Notes: generated by a model not told the origin, from the letters alone. Positions 1 to 6,129 are shown, numbered from the stretch's first letter. The stretch: 10,969 bases of DNA from CAZQYC01 sp043746555 (GCA_043746555.1 JAYTQU010000224.1:1-10969), one strand, 5' to 3'. Numbers and translations are program-made.

Positions 1-346
1 CGGCAATCTGATCGCGCGGCAACCACAACGTGCGCTCGATGCCATGATCGAGACTACGTTGCGGTTCGTGGCGTGTCACGCTGCCGGCAATAGCGACGCG
101 CAAGAAGCTTTTTCCATTCTCGGGTTGTTTCCACAGATAAACGCCCACCAGCGCACGCGGCAAGAAATGCCAAGCGCTTTCTTCGAGCGTTTCGCGGATG
201 ACGGCGTCGATGAGACTTTCGCCATCTTCAAGATGACCGGCGGGTTGATTGAGCACCAGCCGCGCGCCAATGTGCTCTTCGACCAGGAGAAAGCGGCCGT
301 CGCGTTCAACGACAGCGGCGACGGTGACGTCGGGTTTGAATGTCAT
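1..346 (-). CDS. nudJ: Nudix phosphatase NudJ (3' part cut by window edge)
   Basis: A Nudix hydrolase read on the minus strand from ATG at 346; 115 codons are visible and the C-terminus lies beyond base 1 (E. coli NudJ has about 153 residues). The start MTFKPDVTVAAVVERDG, the QPAGHLEDGE segment (residues 35-43) and the later SFLRVAIAG match NudJ. E. coli NudJ is known to hydrolyse nucleoside tri- and diphosphates and the thiamine precursor HMP-PP. The Nudix box spans residues 37-59 with G37, E43, R51, E52, E55 and E56, so the metal-binding glutamates are present. Two usual positions differ: the hydrophobic residue after RE is Thr53, and the Gly after EEx is Ala58. No Shine-Dalgarno sequence precedes the ATG; a TATAAT box lies 7 nt upstream, so the mRNA may be leaderless. 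In E. coli nudJ is followed by mnmA, which could lie just outside the window (inference). Confidence 0.9.
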   Translation of the reverse strand, partial: MTFKPDVTVAAVVERDGRFLLVEEHIGARLVLNQPAGHLEDGESLIDAVIRETLEESAWHFLPRALVGVYLWKQPENGKSFLRVAIAGSVTRHEPQRSLDHGIERTLWLPRDQIA

Positions 347-353
347 GGGTGAA

Positions 354-359
354 ATTATA
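354..359 (-). promoter_or_regulatory. Candidate -10 box for nudJ
   Basis: A perfect TATAAT hexamer on the minus strand ends 7 nt before the nudJ ATG. I see no good -35 box at 16-18 nt spacing and no exact extended -10 (TG sits two bases upstream rather than one). If used, transcription would begin at about the A of the start codon, giving a leaderless message, consistent with the absence of a ribosome binding site. Confidence 0.45.
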
Positions 360-388
360 AACATGCAAAACGCCCAAATATGTGAGGT

Positions 389-404
389 ATGCCCTAAAGG
401 GCAT
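389..404. repeat. Perfect 16-bp palindrome
   Basis: ATGCCCTAAAGGGCAT can pair as a 6-7 bp stem with a very short loop. It lies 43-58 bp upstream of the nudJ ATG, just upstream of where a -35 box would lie, and inside the 363-479 ORF. Both a protein-binding operator and an RNA hairpin are possible. There is no T-run beside it, so it is not an intrinsic terminator. I noticed no second copy in the window. Confidence 0.6.
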
Positions 405-434
405 GTTTGGTCGCCTTGCGGGTGGGGCGGACTA

Positions 435-467
435 GATCGAAACTGGATCGAAACTGCATCGAATTTA
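435..467. repeat. 11-bp tandem repeat, two exact copies and a decayed third
   Basis: GATCGAAACTG occurs at 435-445 and again at 446-456 without a gap. The next 11 bases (457-467, CATCGAATTTA) match at seven of eleven positions. The array is in intergenic DNA downstream of the GNAT gene. Confidence 0.7.
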
Positions 468-575
468 GGTAAGCGCTGAACAAGCTACTTCTCCAGCCTT
501 TACCGAAACACGACGCGCGGTGGACAAGGCTTCCAGAGGCGCTACCCTTTCGAACGGCGCTTGATCAGTATTTAA

Positions 576-1007
576 CTAGAGGCTCAATTCCATCGACTGA
601 TGTTCGATCCCCGCTTCAATAAAGCGGTCGCCGAAGGCGACGAAGTCTTCGTGCGCGTAGAAGCCCAATGCGCTGACCTGTGAGTGCAGGTATACCCGCC
701 GCAGACCTCGGGATCGCGCAAGCTCCAGGGCTTTCAATAAAATTGCGCGCCCAACACCGCGCTTGCGCCATTTTGGCAGCACAGCCATGCGGCCGATTTT
801 GCCGTGACTGTCGATCCGCCCCGTGCCGATGGTTTTACCGCCACTGTCAACGGCGAGAATGTGTTGGCAGATGAGATCGATGTCGTCGAACTCTTCTCGC
901 GCATCGACTTTCTGCTCGACGACGAATACCGGGATGCGGACCGACTGCAGTGCTTTTTGATCCGAGCCCCAGCTTGCTTCGCGAACAGTAAATGTTGCGT
1001 CGTTCAT
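576..1007 (-). CDS. GNAT family N-acetyltransferase
   Basis: A 143-residue acetyl-CoA-dependent acetyltransferase of the GNAT fold, closest in pattern to the YjcF/ElaA-like group. Near the N-terminus is the typical segment RIPVFVVEQKVD (residues 24-35) followed by EEFDDID. Strand beta-4 and motif A are clear: IGRMAVLPKWRKRGVG (71-86), with the pantetheine-binding R81-x-x-G84-x-G86. The C-terminal part, YLHSQVSALGFYAHEDFVAFGD (106-127 region), is the motif B area with the usual FY before the next helix. The natural substrate (small molecule or protein) cannot be told from sequence. The start at 1007 lies 5 bp after the purB stop; its AGGT ribosome binding site overlaps that TAG stop, so the gene is probably co-transcribed and translationally coupled to purB. 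No obvious terminator follows. Confidence 0.9.
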   Translation of the reverse strand: MNDATFTVREASWGSDQKALQSVRIPVFVVEQKVDAREEFDDIDLICQHILAVDSGGKTIGTGRIDSHGKIGRMAVLPKWRKRGVGRAILLKALELARSRGLRRVYLHSQVSALGFYAHEDFVAFGDRFIEAGIEHQSMELSL

Positions 1008-1012
1008 GCGAC

Positions 1013-2380
1013 CTATATTTCTTTTGCTAATTGCGCGGCCAATCCAAGATAAGTATCCGGCGAGAGCGCGAGCAATCGCTGCTGCGCTTCGGCGGGTAGG
1101 TTGAGACTTTGAATAAATTGCCGAAGCCCGGGTCCATCGACACGACGACCGCGAGTAAGTTCTTTCAATTGCTCATACGCGCCTTCGACGCCATAGCGTC
1201 GCATCACGGTTTGAATCGGCTCCGCGAGCAATTCCCAGTTGCCGTTCAAATCGTCGAGCATGCGTGCGCTATCGACATCGAGGCGATCCAAGCCACGTTC
1301 GATCGATCGCCACGCGATGTACGCATGACTGACCGCGACGCCAAGATTCCGCAACACGGTGGAATCGGTGAGATCGCGTTGCCAGCGCGATATCGGGAGC
1401 TTGTCGGCAAAAAAGCGCAGCAGCGCATTCGCGATGCCGAGATTCCCTTCGGCGTTTTCGAAATCGATGGGGTTGACCTTGTGCGGCATGGTCGATGAGC
1501 CCACTTCACCGGCGATGACGCGTTGTTTGAAGTAGCCGAGCGACACATACCCCCAACAATCGCGGCACAAATCGATCAACACCGTATCGATGGCAGCGAG
1601 CGCGTCGCAAAACTCGGCCATCCAATCGTGCGGTTCGATTTGCGTAGTGTAGGGAATTGCAACGAGGTCGAGTGATGCGATGAACCGCTCCGTCAGCTTG
1701 CGCCAATCGACATTCGGATAGGCGACCACGTGCGCATTGAAATTGCCGACCGCACCGTTCATTTTTCCCACGATGCTTACCGTGGCTAATCGTTCGCGTT
1801 GCCGCTGCAAGCGATGCACGACATTGGCGAATTCTTTTCCGAGCGTTGTCGGTGTCGCGGGTTGTCCGTGTGTGCGCGACATCATAGGCTGGGCTGCATG
1901 AGCATGCGCAAAATCGCTTAGACGCTTAATCAGCGCATCGATCTTTGGCAATAGAACTTTGTCGCGCGCCTCGCTCATCATCAGCGCATAACTGAGATTG
2001 TTGATGTCTTCCGATGTACACGCAAAATGCACAAATTCGCGATGCGGTTTCCAAACGGGCGAAGCATCGAGCCGCGACTTCACGAAGTACTCAACCGCCT
2101 TCACATCGTGATTGGTTTGCTGCTCGGTCGCCTTCACCTCAATCGCGTCGGCCTCCGATACCTCGACGGCGATTCGATCGAGCAGCGCCAAGGCATCGCG
2201 TGGCACGTCGCGCAATTCAAAGATGCCCGGTTCCAGTGCCAGCGCTTTGAGCCACAACGCCTCGACTCGGACACGCTGACGGATGAGTCCGTATTCGCTG
2301 AATATCGGGCGCAACGCGTCGCACTTGTCGGCATAACGTCCATCAACGGGCGAAATGGCGGTCAAAGAGGATAGAGTCAT
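1013..2380 (-). CDS. purB: Adenylosuccinate lyase
   Basis: A 455-residue lyase that catalyses two steps of purine synthesis: cleavage of SAICAR to AICAR and of adenylosuccinate to AMP, each releasing fumarate. It is nearly collinear with E. coli PurB (456 residues). Visible landmarks are the N-terminal SSLTAISPVDGRY (4-16), TNHDVKAVEYF (89-99), CTSEDINNLS (121-130), SRTHGQPATP with catalytic His171 (168-177), YTTQIEPHD (244-252) and the superfamily signature GSSTMPHKVNP (294-304), with the flexible-loop Ser295. The frame stays open upstream to an ATG at 2458, but that extension overlaps the fumC start and has no counterpart in PurB, so ATG 2380 was chosen. No good Shine-Dalgarno sequence precedes it. 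The gene runs divergently from fumC, and the GNAT gene follows 5 bp after its stop. Confidence 0.97.
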   Translation of the reverse strand: MTLSSLTAISPVDGRYADKCDALRPIFSEYGLIRQRVRVEALWLKALALEPGIFELRDVPRDALALLDRIAVEVSEADAIEVKATEQQTNHDVKAVEYFVKSRLDASPVWKPHREFVHFACTSEDINNLSYALMMSEARDKVLLPKIDALIKRLSDFAHAHAAQPMMSRTHGQPATPTTLGKEFANVVHRLQRQRERLATVSIVGKMNGAVGNFNAHVVAYPNVDWRKLTERFIASLDLVAIPYTTQIEPHDWMAEFCDALAAIDTVLIDLCRDCWGYVSLGYFKQRVIAGEVGSSTMPHKVNPIDFENAEGNLGIANALLRFFADKLPISRWQRDLTDSTVLRNLGVAVSHAYIAWRSIERGLDRLDVDSARMLDDLNGNWELLAEPIQTVMRRYGVEGAYEQLKELTRGRRVDGPGLRQFIQSLNLPAEAQQRLLALSPDTYLGLAAQLAKEI

Positions 2381-2456
2381 CGTGGCGTATCGTCGGGTAA
2401 GTGGGCACTGCAAAGAGTAGGATGCGCATGATACCGCGAGCTGGAGAGTTTCGAGC
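2381..2456. promoter_or_regulatory. Divergent purB / fumC promoter region
   Basis: These 76 bp separate two start codons facing away from each other, so promoters for both units must lie here or inside the opposite gene. On the minus strand, TTTGCA (2409-2414) and GATACG (2386-2391) are 17 bp apart and could form a weak purB promoter ending very close to the ATG; TATCAT at 2429-2434 is a stronger -10-like box but lacks a -35. On the plus strand only weak -10-like boxes (TAGGAT at 2418-2423) are seen. I find no PurR-like palindrome. Individual box assignments are tentative. Confidence 0.4.
2443..2448 (+). promoter_or_regulatory. fumC ribosome binding site
   Basis: GGAGAG with an 8-nt spacer to ATG 2457. 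This favours that start over the in-frame ATG at 2505, which lies nearer to where family members usually begin but has no comparable ribosome binding site. Confidence 0.7.
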
Positions 2457-3896
2457 ATGACCGATCGAACGACGGCTTATTCCTTTTCATCCCATGCCGC
2501 GCGGATGGAACGCGACAGCATGGGCGAACTTTCGGTACCGGCCGACGCGCTCTGGGGCGCCCAGACGCAACGCGCGGTGCAGAATTTTCGTTTTAGCGGT
2601 TTGACGATGCCGCGGCAATTCGTGCGAGCGCTGGCGCTGATCAAATGGGCTGCGGCCGGTGCCAATGGTCAGTTGCAATTATTGCAGGCCGATCTTGCCG
2701 ACGCGATTCAAGCAGCTTCGCTGGCGGTCGCCTCCGGTCAACATGATTGGCATTTCCCCATCGATGTTTTTCAGACCGGTTCCGGCACTAGCAGCAATAT
2801 GAATGCGAACGAAGTGATTGCGAATTTGGCGAGTGCGATTCTCGGCAAGCCGATACATGCGAACGATCACGTCAATATGTGTCAGAGCTCCAACGATGTG
2901 ATTCCGACGGCGATTCACGTGAGCGCCGTCCTTTGCTTAAATGAGCAGTTGCTGCCGGCTCTCAAACATCTCGCCGAGACGATTCAGCACAAATCAAAAT
3001 CGTGCGGCGCGGCAGTGACGACCGGTCGAACACACTTGATGGACGCCATGCCGATCGCCCTTGCTCAAGAAATGAGTGGTTGGGGTAAACAAATCGAACT
3101 ATCAATCGATCGCCTGCGTGCCGTGCAACCGCGACTGCTAAGTCTGGCGCTCGGCGGCACGGCGGTCGGTACGGGGATCAACGCGCATCCGGATTTCGCT
3201 TCGTTGGCGATCAAGCAACTTGACGATAAAACCGAATTGTCGTTCGTCGCCAGCGACAACTATTTCGAAGCGTTGTCTTCGCAAGATGCCGCCGTCGAGC
3301 TGTCCGGCCAGTTGAAAACACTTGCCGTGAGTTTGATGAAGATCGCCAACGATCTGCGCTGGATGAACAGTGGACCGCTCGCGGGTCTCGGAGAAATTGC
3401 GTTGCCGGCATTACAACCAGGTAGCAGCATCATGCCCGGTAAAGTGAATCCGGTGATTCCGGAGGCGGTGGCCATGATTGCCGCGCAGGTCATCGGCAAC
3501 GACGCGACAATTACCATCGCCGGCCAGTCGGGAAATTTCCAGTTGAATGTGATGTTGCCCGTGATCACATACAATCTACTGCAGAGTATCGAGTTGTTGG
3601 CGAATGCTGCGCGAAGTCTTGCCGATCTGGCGATAGCGGGTTTCGTGGTGAATGTCGAGCGGTTGACGGATGTGCTCGCGAGCAACCCAATGTTAGTGAC
3701 CGCGCTGAATCCTCTGATCGGGTACGAATTAGCCGCACAGATTGCGAAACGCGCCTACGCGGAGCGTAAACCCATTCTTGAAGTGGCTGCGGAGATGACT
3801 AACATCGACATTGAAAAGCTCCGCCGATTGCTGGATCCAATTGAGTTGACCCATGGTGGAATTAAGAAGGGCGGAATGAACAAGGGCAATGGTTGA
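2457..3896 (+). CDS. fumC: Class II fumarate hydratase
   Basis: A 479-residue iron-independent fumarase that interconverts fumarate and malate in the TCA cycle, expected to be a cytoplasmic homotetramer. Landmarks are DSMGELSVPADALWGAQTQR (20-39), QTGSGTSSNMNANEV (106-120), QSSNDVIPTA (143-152), GRTHLMDAMP with the catalytic His (190-199), LALGGTAVGTG (230-240) and the signature GSSIMPGKVNP (322-332). It belongs to the FumC subtype seen in xanthomonads, in which the signature continues NPVIPEAV, a sequence also typical of aspartase, rather than the NPTQCEAL of E. coli FumC. Fumarase is still the best call because GRTHLMDAMP, ALGGTAVGTG and the whole C-terminal half follow fumarases. About 16 N-terminal residues precede the usual start, but the ribosome binding site supports them. 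Its stop overlaps the next gene by 8 bp. Confidence 0.95.
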   Translation: MTDRTTAYSFSSHAARMERDSMGELSVPADALWGAQTQRAVQNFRFSGLTMPRQFVRALALIKWAAAGANGQLQLLQADLADAIQAASLAVASGQHDWHFPIDVFQTGSGTSSNMNANEVIANLASAILGKPIHANDHVNMCQSSNDVIPTAIHVSAVLCLNEQLLPALKHLAETIQHKSKSCGAAVTTGRTHLMDAMPIALAQEMSGWGKQIELSIDRLRAVQPRLLSLALGGTAVGTGINAHPDFASLAIKQLDDKTELSFVASDNYFEALSSQDAAVELSGQLKTLAVSLMKIANDLRWMNSGPLAGLGEIALPALQPGSSIMPGKVNPVIPEAVAMIAAQVIGNDATITIAGQSGNFQLNVMLPVITYNLLQSIELLANAARSLADLAIAGFVVNVERLTDVLASNPMLVTALNPLIGYELAAQIAKRAYAERKPILEVAAEMTNIDIEKLRRLLDPIELTHGGIKKGGMNKGNG

Positions 3897-4548
3897 GTGC
3901 GCGGTGATTGAACAGTCGGCAAATGATCTTAAGCGTTTGATCGAAGATCGGCTAAAAAACAGTGTGCCGCTCACCGATGTCGCGCGCGCGCGCTTAGGCG
4001 GCGTCACGGTGGAAAGTGCACATCTTGCCGAAAGATTGCCGCCCGAACGCGCGCGACCCGCTGCCGTCTTGGTGCCCATCGTGGATCGTCCCGAAGGTTT
4101 GACGCTATTGCTGACGCAACGCGCCGCGCATTTGCGGAACCACGCGGGTCAAGTCAGCTTCCCCGGCGGACGAGTGGAAGAGCACGATGAATCGCCACTG
4201 GCCGCGGCGCTCCGCGAGACCGAAGAAGAGATCGGGCTCTCTCGAAAATTTGTTCGCGTCGTCGGCTATCTCGAATCTCATTTAATCTTTACCGGTTTTC
4301 ATGTTGTACCGGTGGTAGCGTTCGTGACGCCGGGATTCACGCTGCAGCCCGATCCAAAAGAGGTTGCAGAAGTATTCGAGGTTCCACTCGTTCAGGTTCT
4401 CGACGCAGCGAATCATGGAACGCGCGCGCGACAAGTTGCGGGCGGCACCTTGCATGTGTACGACATCGCGAACGGCGAACGACCGATCTGGGGCGCGACG
4501 GCGGGCATGCTCATGAGTTTGTATCGCCTTTTGCGAGAACCGCGTTAA
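3889..4548 (+). CDS. nudL: NudL-type CoA pyrophosphatase (Nudix hydrolase)
   Basis: A 219-residue Nudix protein of the CoA pyrophosphatase group (E. coli NudL/YeaB, about 192 residues). Members split CoA and its derivatives into phosphopantetheine and 3',5'-ADP. The group-specific NuCoA-type motif is present as LLTQRAAHLRNHAGQVSFPG (74-93), running directly into the Nudix box GGRVEEHDE...RETEEEIGL (93-117), which is fully canonical with E101, R109, E110, E113 and E114. The tail WGATAGMLMSLYRLL (203-217 region) is also typical. The N-terminal 55 residues are longer than in E. coli and less recognisable. The ATG lies inside the last codons of fumC (overlap ATGGTTGA), and its own TAA overlaps the mazG ATG, so all three genes are very likely co-transcribed and translationally coupled. 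Confidence 0.93.
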   Translation: MVECAVIEQSANDLKRLIEDRLKNSVPLTDVARARLGGVTVESAHLAERLPPERARPAAVLVPIVDRPEGLTLLLTQRAAHLRNHAGQVSFPGGRVEEHDESPLAAALRETEEEIGLSRKFVRVVGYLESHLIFTGFHVVPVVAFVTPGFTLQPDPKEVAEVFEVPLVQVLDAANHGTRARQVAGGTLHVYDIANGERPIWGATAGMLMSLYRLLREPR

Positions 4549-5324
4549 TGTCGATGGAAAGATTGCTGAAGATCATGGCGCGGTTGCGCGATCCGAAGTC
4601 CGGGTGTCCGTGGGATCGCGAACAAAATTTCGCGAGTATTGCGCCGCACACTATCGAAGAAGCGTACGAAGTGGCCGATGCGATCGAGCGCGGCGCTCTC
4701 GACGAATTAAAAGGCGAGCTGGGCGATCTGCTGTTTCAAGTCGTGTTTCATGCGCAGATGGCGCGTGAGCAAGGATCATTCGAGTTTGACGATGTGGTTA
4801 ACGCCATCAGCGAGAAACTCGAACGCCGTCATCCGCATGTGTTTGCCGATGCCCATATTGCGACCGCACAGGAACAAAACATCGCGTGGGAAGAGCACAA
4901 ACGTCACGAACGCTCCGCTCGCAATGCGGTCGCGAGCGTGCTCGACGATGTGCCCATTGGCATGCCGGCGTTGACGCGCGCGACGAAACTCGGCAAACGC
5001 GCAGCGAGTGTCGGGTTCGATTGGCCGAATATCGATGGTGTGCTCGAAAAGATTGAAGAGGAAATGGGAGAGCTGCGCGGCGCGTTGCAATCGCTGTCGA
5101 AAGACGAGCAGCAGGCCGAACTTGGTGACGTGCTGTTCAGTCTCGCCAACCTCGGCCGTCATCTTCATATCGACCTGGAAACAGCATTGCGCCGGACCAA
5201 CGCGAAGTTCGAACGCCGCTTTCGTTATGTCGAAACCCAATTGCGCGTACAAGGTAAGTCTCCCCAACAGTCCACACTCGACGAGATGGATGCGCTGTGG
5301 ACCGAGGCGAAGCGCGGCGAATAG
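4548..5324 (+). CDS. mazG: Nucleoside triphosphate pyrophosphohydrolase MazG
   Basis: A 258-residue, two-domain MazG (E. coli 263 residues) that hydrolyses NTPs to NMP and pyrophosphate; in E. coli it also affects ppGpp levels and the MazEF response. Both all-alpha MazG domains are visible. The first has GCPWDREQ (19-26) and the metal-binding motifs EEAYE (37-41) and ELGD (57-60). The second has EEEMGEL (170-176) and ELGDVLFSLANL (191-202), with the characteristic KLGKRAASVGFDW (147-159) between them. The C-terminal FERRF (221-225) is also conserved in the family. Translation begins at TAATG, sharing the A with the nudL stop; a second ATG two codons later is an equally possible start. Adjacency to nudL suggests a shared nucleotide and cofactor clean-up role (inference). 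Confidence 0.96.
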   Translation: MSMERLLKIMARLRDPKSGCPWDREQNFASIAPHTIEEAYEVADAIERGALDELKGELGDLLFQVVFHAQMAREQGSFEFDDVVNAISEKLERRHPHVFADAHIATAQEQNIAWEEHKRHERSARNAVASVLDDVPIGMPALTRATKLGKRAASVGFDWPNIDGVLEKIEEEMGELRGALQSLSKDEQQAELGDVLFSLANLGRHLHIDLETALRRTNAKFERRFRYVETQLRVQGKSPQQSTLDEMDALWTEAKRGE

Positions 5325-5361
5325 CGGCCGGCGAGCTTGCTAGTGGATGGTGGCTCATTCA

Positions 5362-5390
5362 TTCTCCATTCATCGCCCGCGCTCTATGCT
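5362..5390 (+). promoter_or_regulatory. Weak candidate promoter for the YcfJ-like gene
   Basis: TATGCT at 5385-5390 matches the -10 consensus at four of six positions, with TTCTCC at 5362-5367 exactly 17 bp upstream as a poor -35. No terminator is visible after mazG, so read-through from the fumC operon is the alternative source of transcription. Confidence 0.25.
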
Positions 5391-5393
5391 TTC

Positions 5394-5419
5394 CCCACGC
5401 TCAATATTGCCGAGCGGGG
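5394..5419 (+). promoter_or_regulatory. Hairpin overlapping the ribosome binding site of the YcfJ-like gene
   Basis: CCC (5394-5396), a bulged A and CGCTC (5398-5402) can pair with GAGCG (5412-5416) and GGG (5417-5419) around a 9-nt loop. The right arm contains the first bases of the purine-rich GGGGAGAAGAG (5416-5426) that serves as ribosome binding site for ATG 5429. Folding would partly hide that site; AGAAGAG would remain free. Confidence 0.4.
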
Positions 5420-5428
5420 AGAAGAGTC

Positions 5429-6028
5429 ATGAAATTCCAGTCAAGCATCGTTACTCGCTTTGTACTTGTCATTTTAGGGGCGGTCGGTGTGAGCGCTGCT
5501 GCATTTGCCGATCCACCGCGCTGGGCCAAAGATCGCGATCATTATTCGGATCGATACCGGGATAACGACTACGCCCGAGTGGTCGATGTCGAACCCATCG
5601 TCCGTCGCGTTCGCGTTACAACACCGGATCGCGAATGCTGGAATGAAACTCAGCAGGTGTATCCATCGCGTCCCATGGGGTCAGCGGGTTCTATGATTCT
5701 CGGTGGCTTGATCGGCGGCGTGATTGGCCACCAAATCGGTCACGGCGATCGACACACGCCAACACTGGCGGGTGCGATTGTCGGTGCGGCGATCGGTAAC
5801 GAGGTGGGTCAACAGCGCGTTGATCGCGACGAATATACCGCGCCTGTCGAGCGCACGGTGCAGCGTTGTAACGTGACCTATCGCGACAATTGGGAAGAAC
5901 GCACCGACGGCTATCGCGTGACGTACGTTTACAACGGTCAGGAGCACACCACGATCATGCCGTACGATCCCGGCGAACGAATCCATGTCGATGTCAATGT
6001 TCGACCGGACTTCCAAGACCGCGATTGA
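5429..6028 (+). CDS. YcfJ-like exported glycine-zipper (2TM) protein
   Basis: A 199-residue protein with a clear Sec signal peptide: basic MKFQSSIVTR, a hydrophobic core FVLVILGAVGVSAAA, and likely cleavage after AFA (residue 27). The mature part begins with an Arg/Asp-rich stretch (31-50), then a glycine-zipper 2TM segment of the Rick_17kDa_Anti type (about 87-127, with GGLIGGVIG and GAIVGAAIGNEVG), then a C-terminal module with the CxxxYRDN and GYRVTYVYNG pattern seen in E. coli YcfJ. Cys70 and Cys147 sit where YcfJ also has cysteines and could form a disulfide. There is no lipobox Cys at the cleavage site, so it is not a lipoprotein. Family members are envelope proteins of poorly known function, sometimes linked to surface or stress phenotypes. 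The frame is open further upstream to 5297, but the signal peptide and strong GGGGAGA site fix the start at 5429. A strong terminator follows. Confidence 0.88.
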   Translation: MKFQSSIVTRFVLVILGAVGVSAAAFADPPRWAKDRDHYSDRYRDNDYARVVDVEPIVRRVRVTTPDRECWNETQQVYPSRPMGSAGSMILGGLIGGVIGHQIGHGDRHTPTLAGAIVGAAIGNEVGQQRVDRDEYTAPVERTVQRCNVTYRDNWEERTDGYRVTYVYNGQEHTTIMPYDPGERIHVDVNVRPDFQDRD

Positions 6029-6046
6029 CCATTGTCGATATCGGTG

Positions 6047-6096
6047 TGCCCCTGCCGAGGCAGCGATACTGTGGCCTCGGCAGGGGCATTGTTTTT
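6047..6096 (+). terminator. Intrinsic terminator after the YcfJ-like gene
   Basis: A perfect 15-bp stem (6047-6061 with 6074-6088) closes a 12-nt loop and is followed directly by TTGTTTTT (6089-6096). It lies 18 bp after the stop codon. The stem is GC-rich. No matching A-run precedes the left arm, so it should act only in the plus direction. It separates the upstream genes from the PepSY-phoPQ unit. Confidence 0.93.
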
Positions 6097-6116
6097 CCTT
6101 AATCGCATCGACGCTG

Positions 6117-6122
6117 TACACT
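6117..6122 (+). promoter_or_regulatory. Candidate -10 box for the PepSY-phoPQ unit
   Basis: TACACT (four of six matches to TATAAT), immediately preceded by TG, ends 7 nt before ATG 6130. The -35 region 17 bp upstream is only TTTCCT. A promoter is required between the terminator ending at 6096 and the gene at 6130 unless transcription reads through. The spacing predicts a transcript starting at or next to the start codon. I did not find a PhoP-box-like direct repeat here. Confidence 0.4.
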
Positions 6123-6129
6123 CTCGATC

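Larger units (their letters stand above)
347..575. other. Intergenic region between nudJ and the purB-GNAT unit
   Basis: This 229-bp stretch carries the putative nudJ promoter, a 16-bp perfect palindrome, an 11-bp tandem repeat and a 38-codon plus-strand ORF (363-479) of uncertain reality. The GGCGCT repeats near 540-560 are direct, not inverted, and I find no clear Rho-independent terminator for the minus-strand GNAT gene that ends at 576. No tRNA-like fold is evident. Confidence 0.6.

Noticed and set aside
44..352. 102-codon plus-strand ORF at the left edge
   Set aside because: It is the antisense shadow of nudJ, which has a clear Nudix box on the minus strand.
540..565. GGCGCT repeats after the GNAT gene as a terminator
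   Set aside because: The two copies are in direct orientation and cannot form a hairpin.
2381..2458. N-terminal extension of purB by 26 residues to ATG 2458
   Set aside because: It would overlap the fumC start codon, lacks a PurB counterpart and would remove the divergent promoter spacer; M at 2380 starts the conserved SSLTAISPVDGRY.
4776..5267. 163-codon antisense ORF within mazG
   Set aside because: mazG is fully supported by family motifs across this span; the antisense reading shows no recognisable domain.
5297..5428. Upstream extension of the YcfJ-like gene by 44 codons
   Set aside because: It overlaps the mazG 3' end and would bury the signal peptide; a strong ribosome binding site precedes ATG 5429.
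5681..6121. 146-codon antisense ORF over the YcfJ-like gene and the terminator
   Set aside because: It would run through the terminator hairpin, has low-complexity His/Arg/Ala content and no domain; the sense gene has a signal peptide and known fold.
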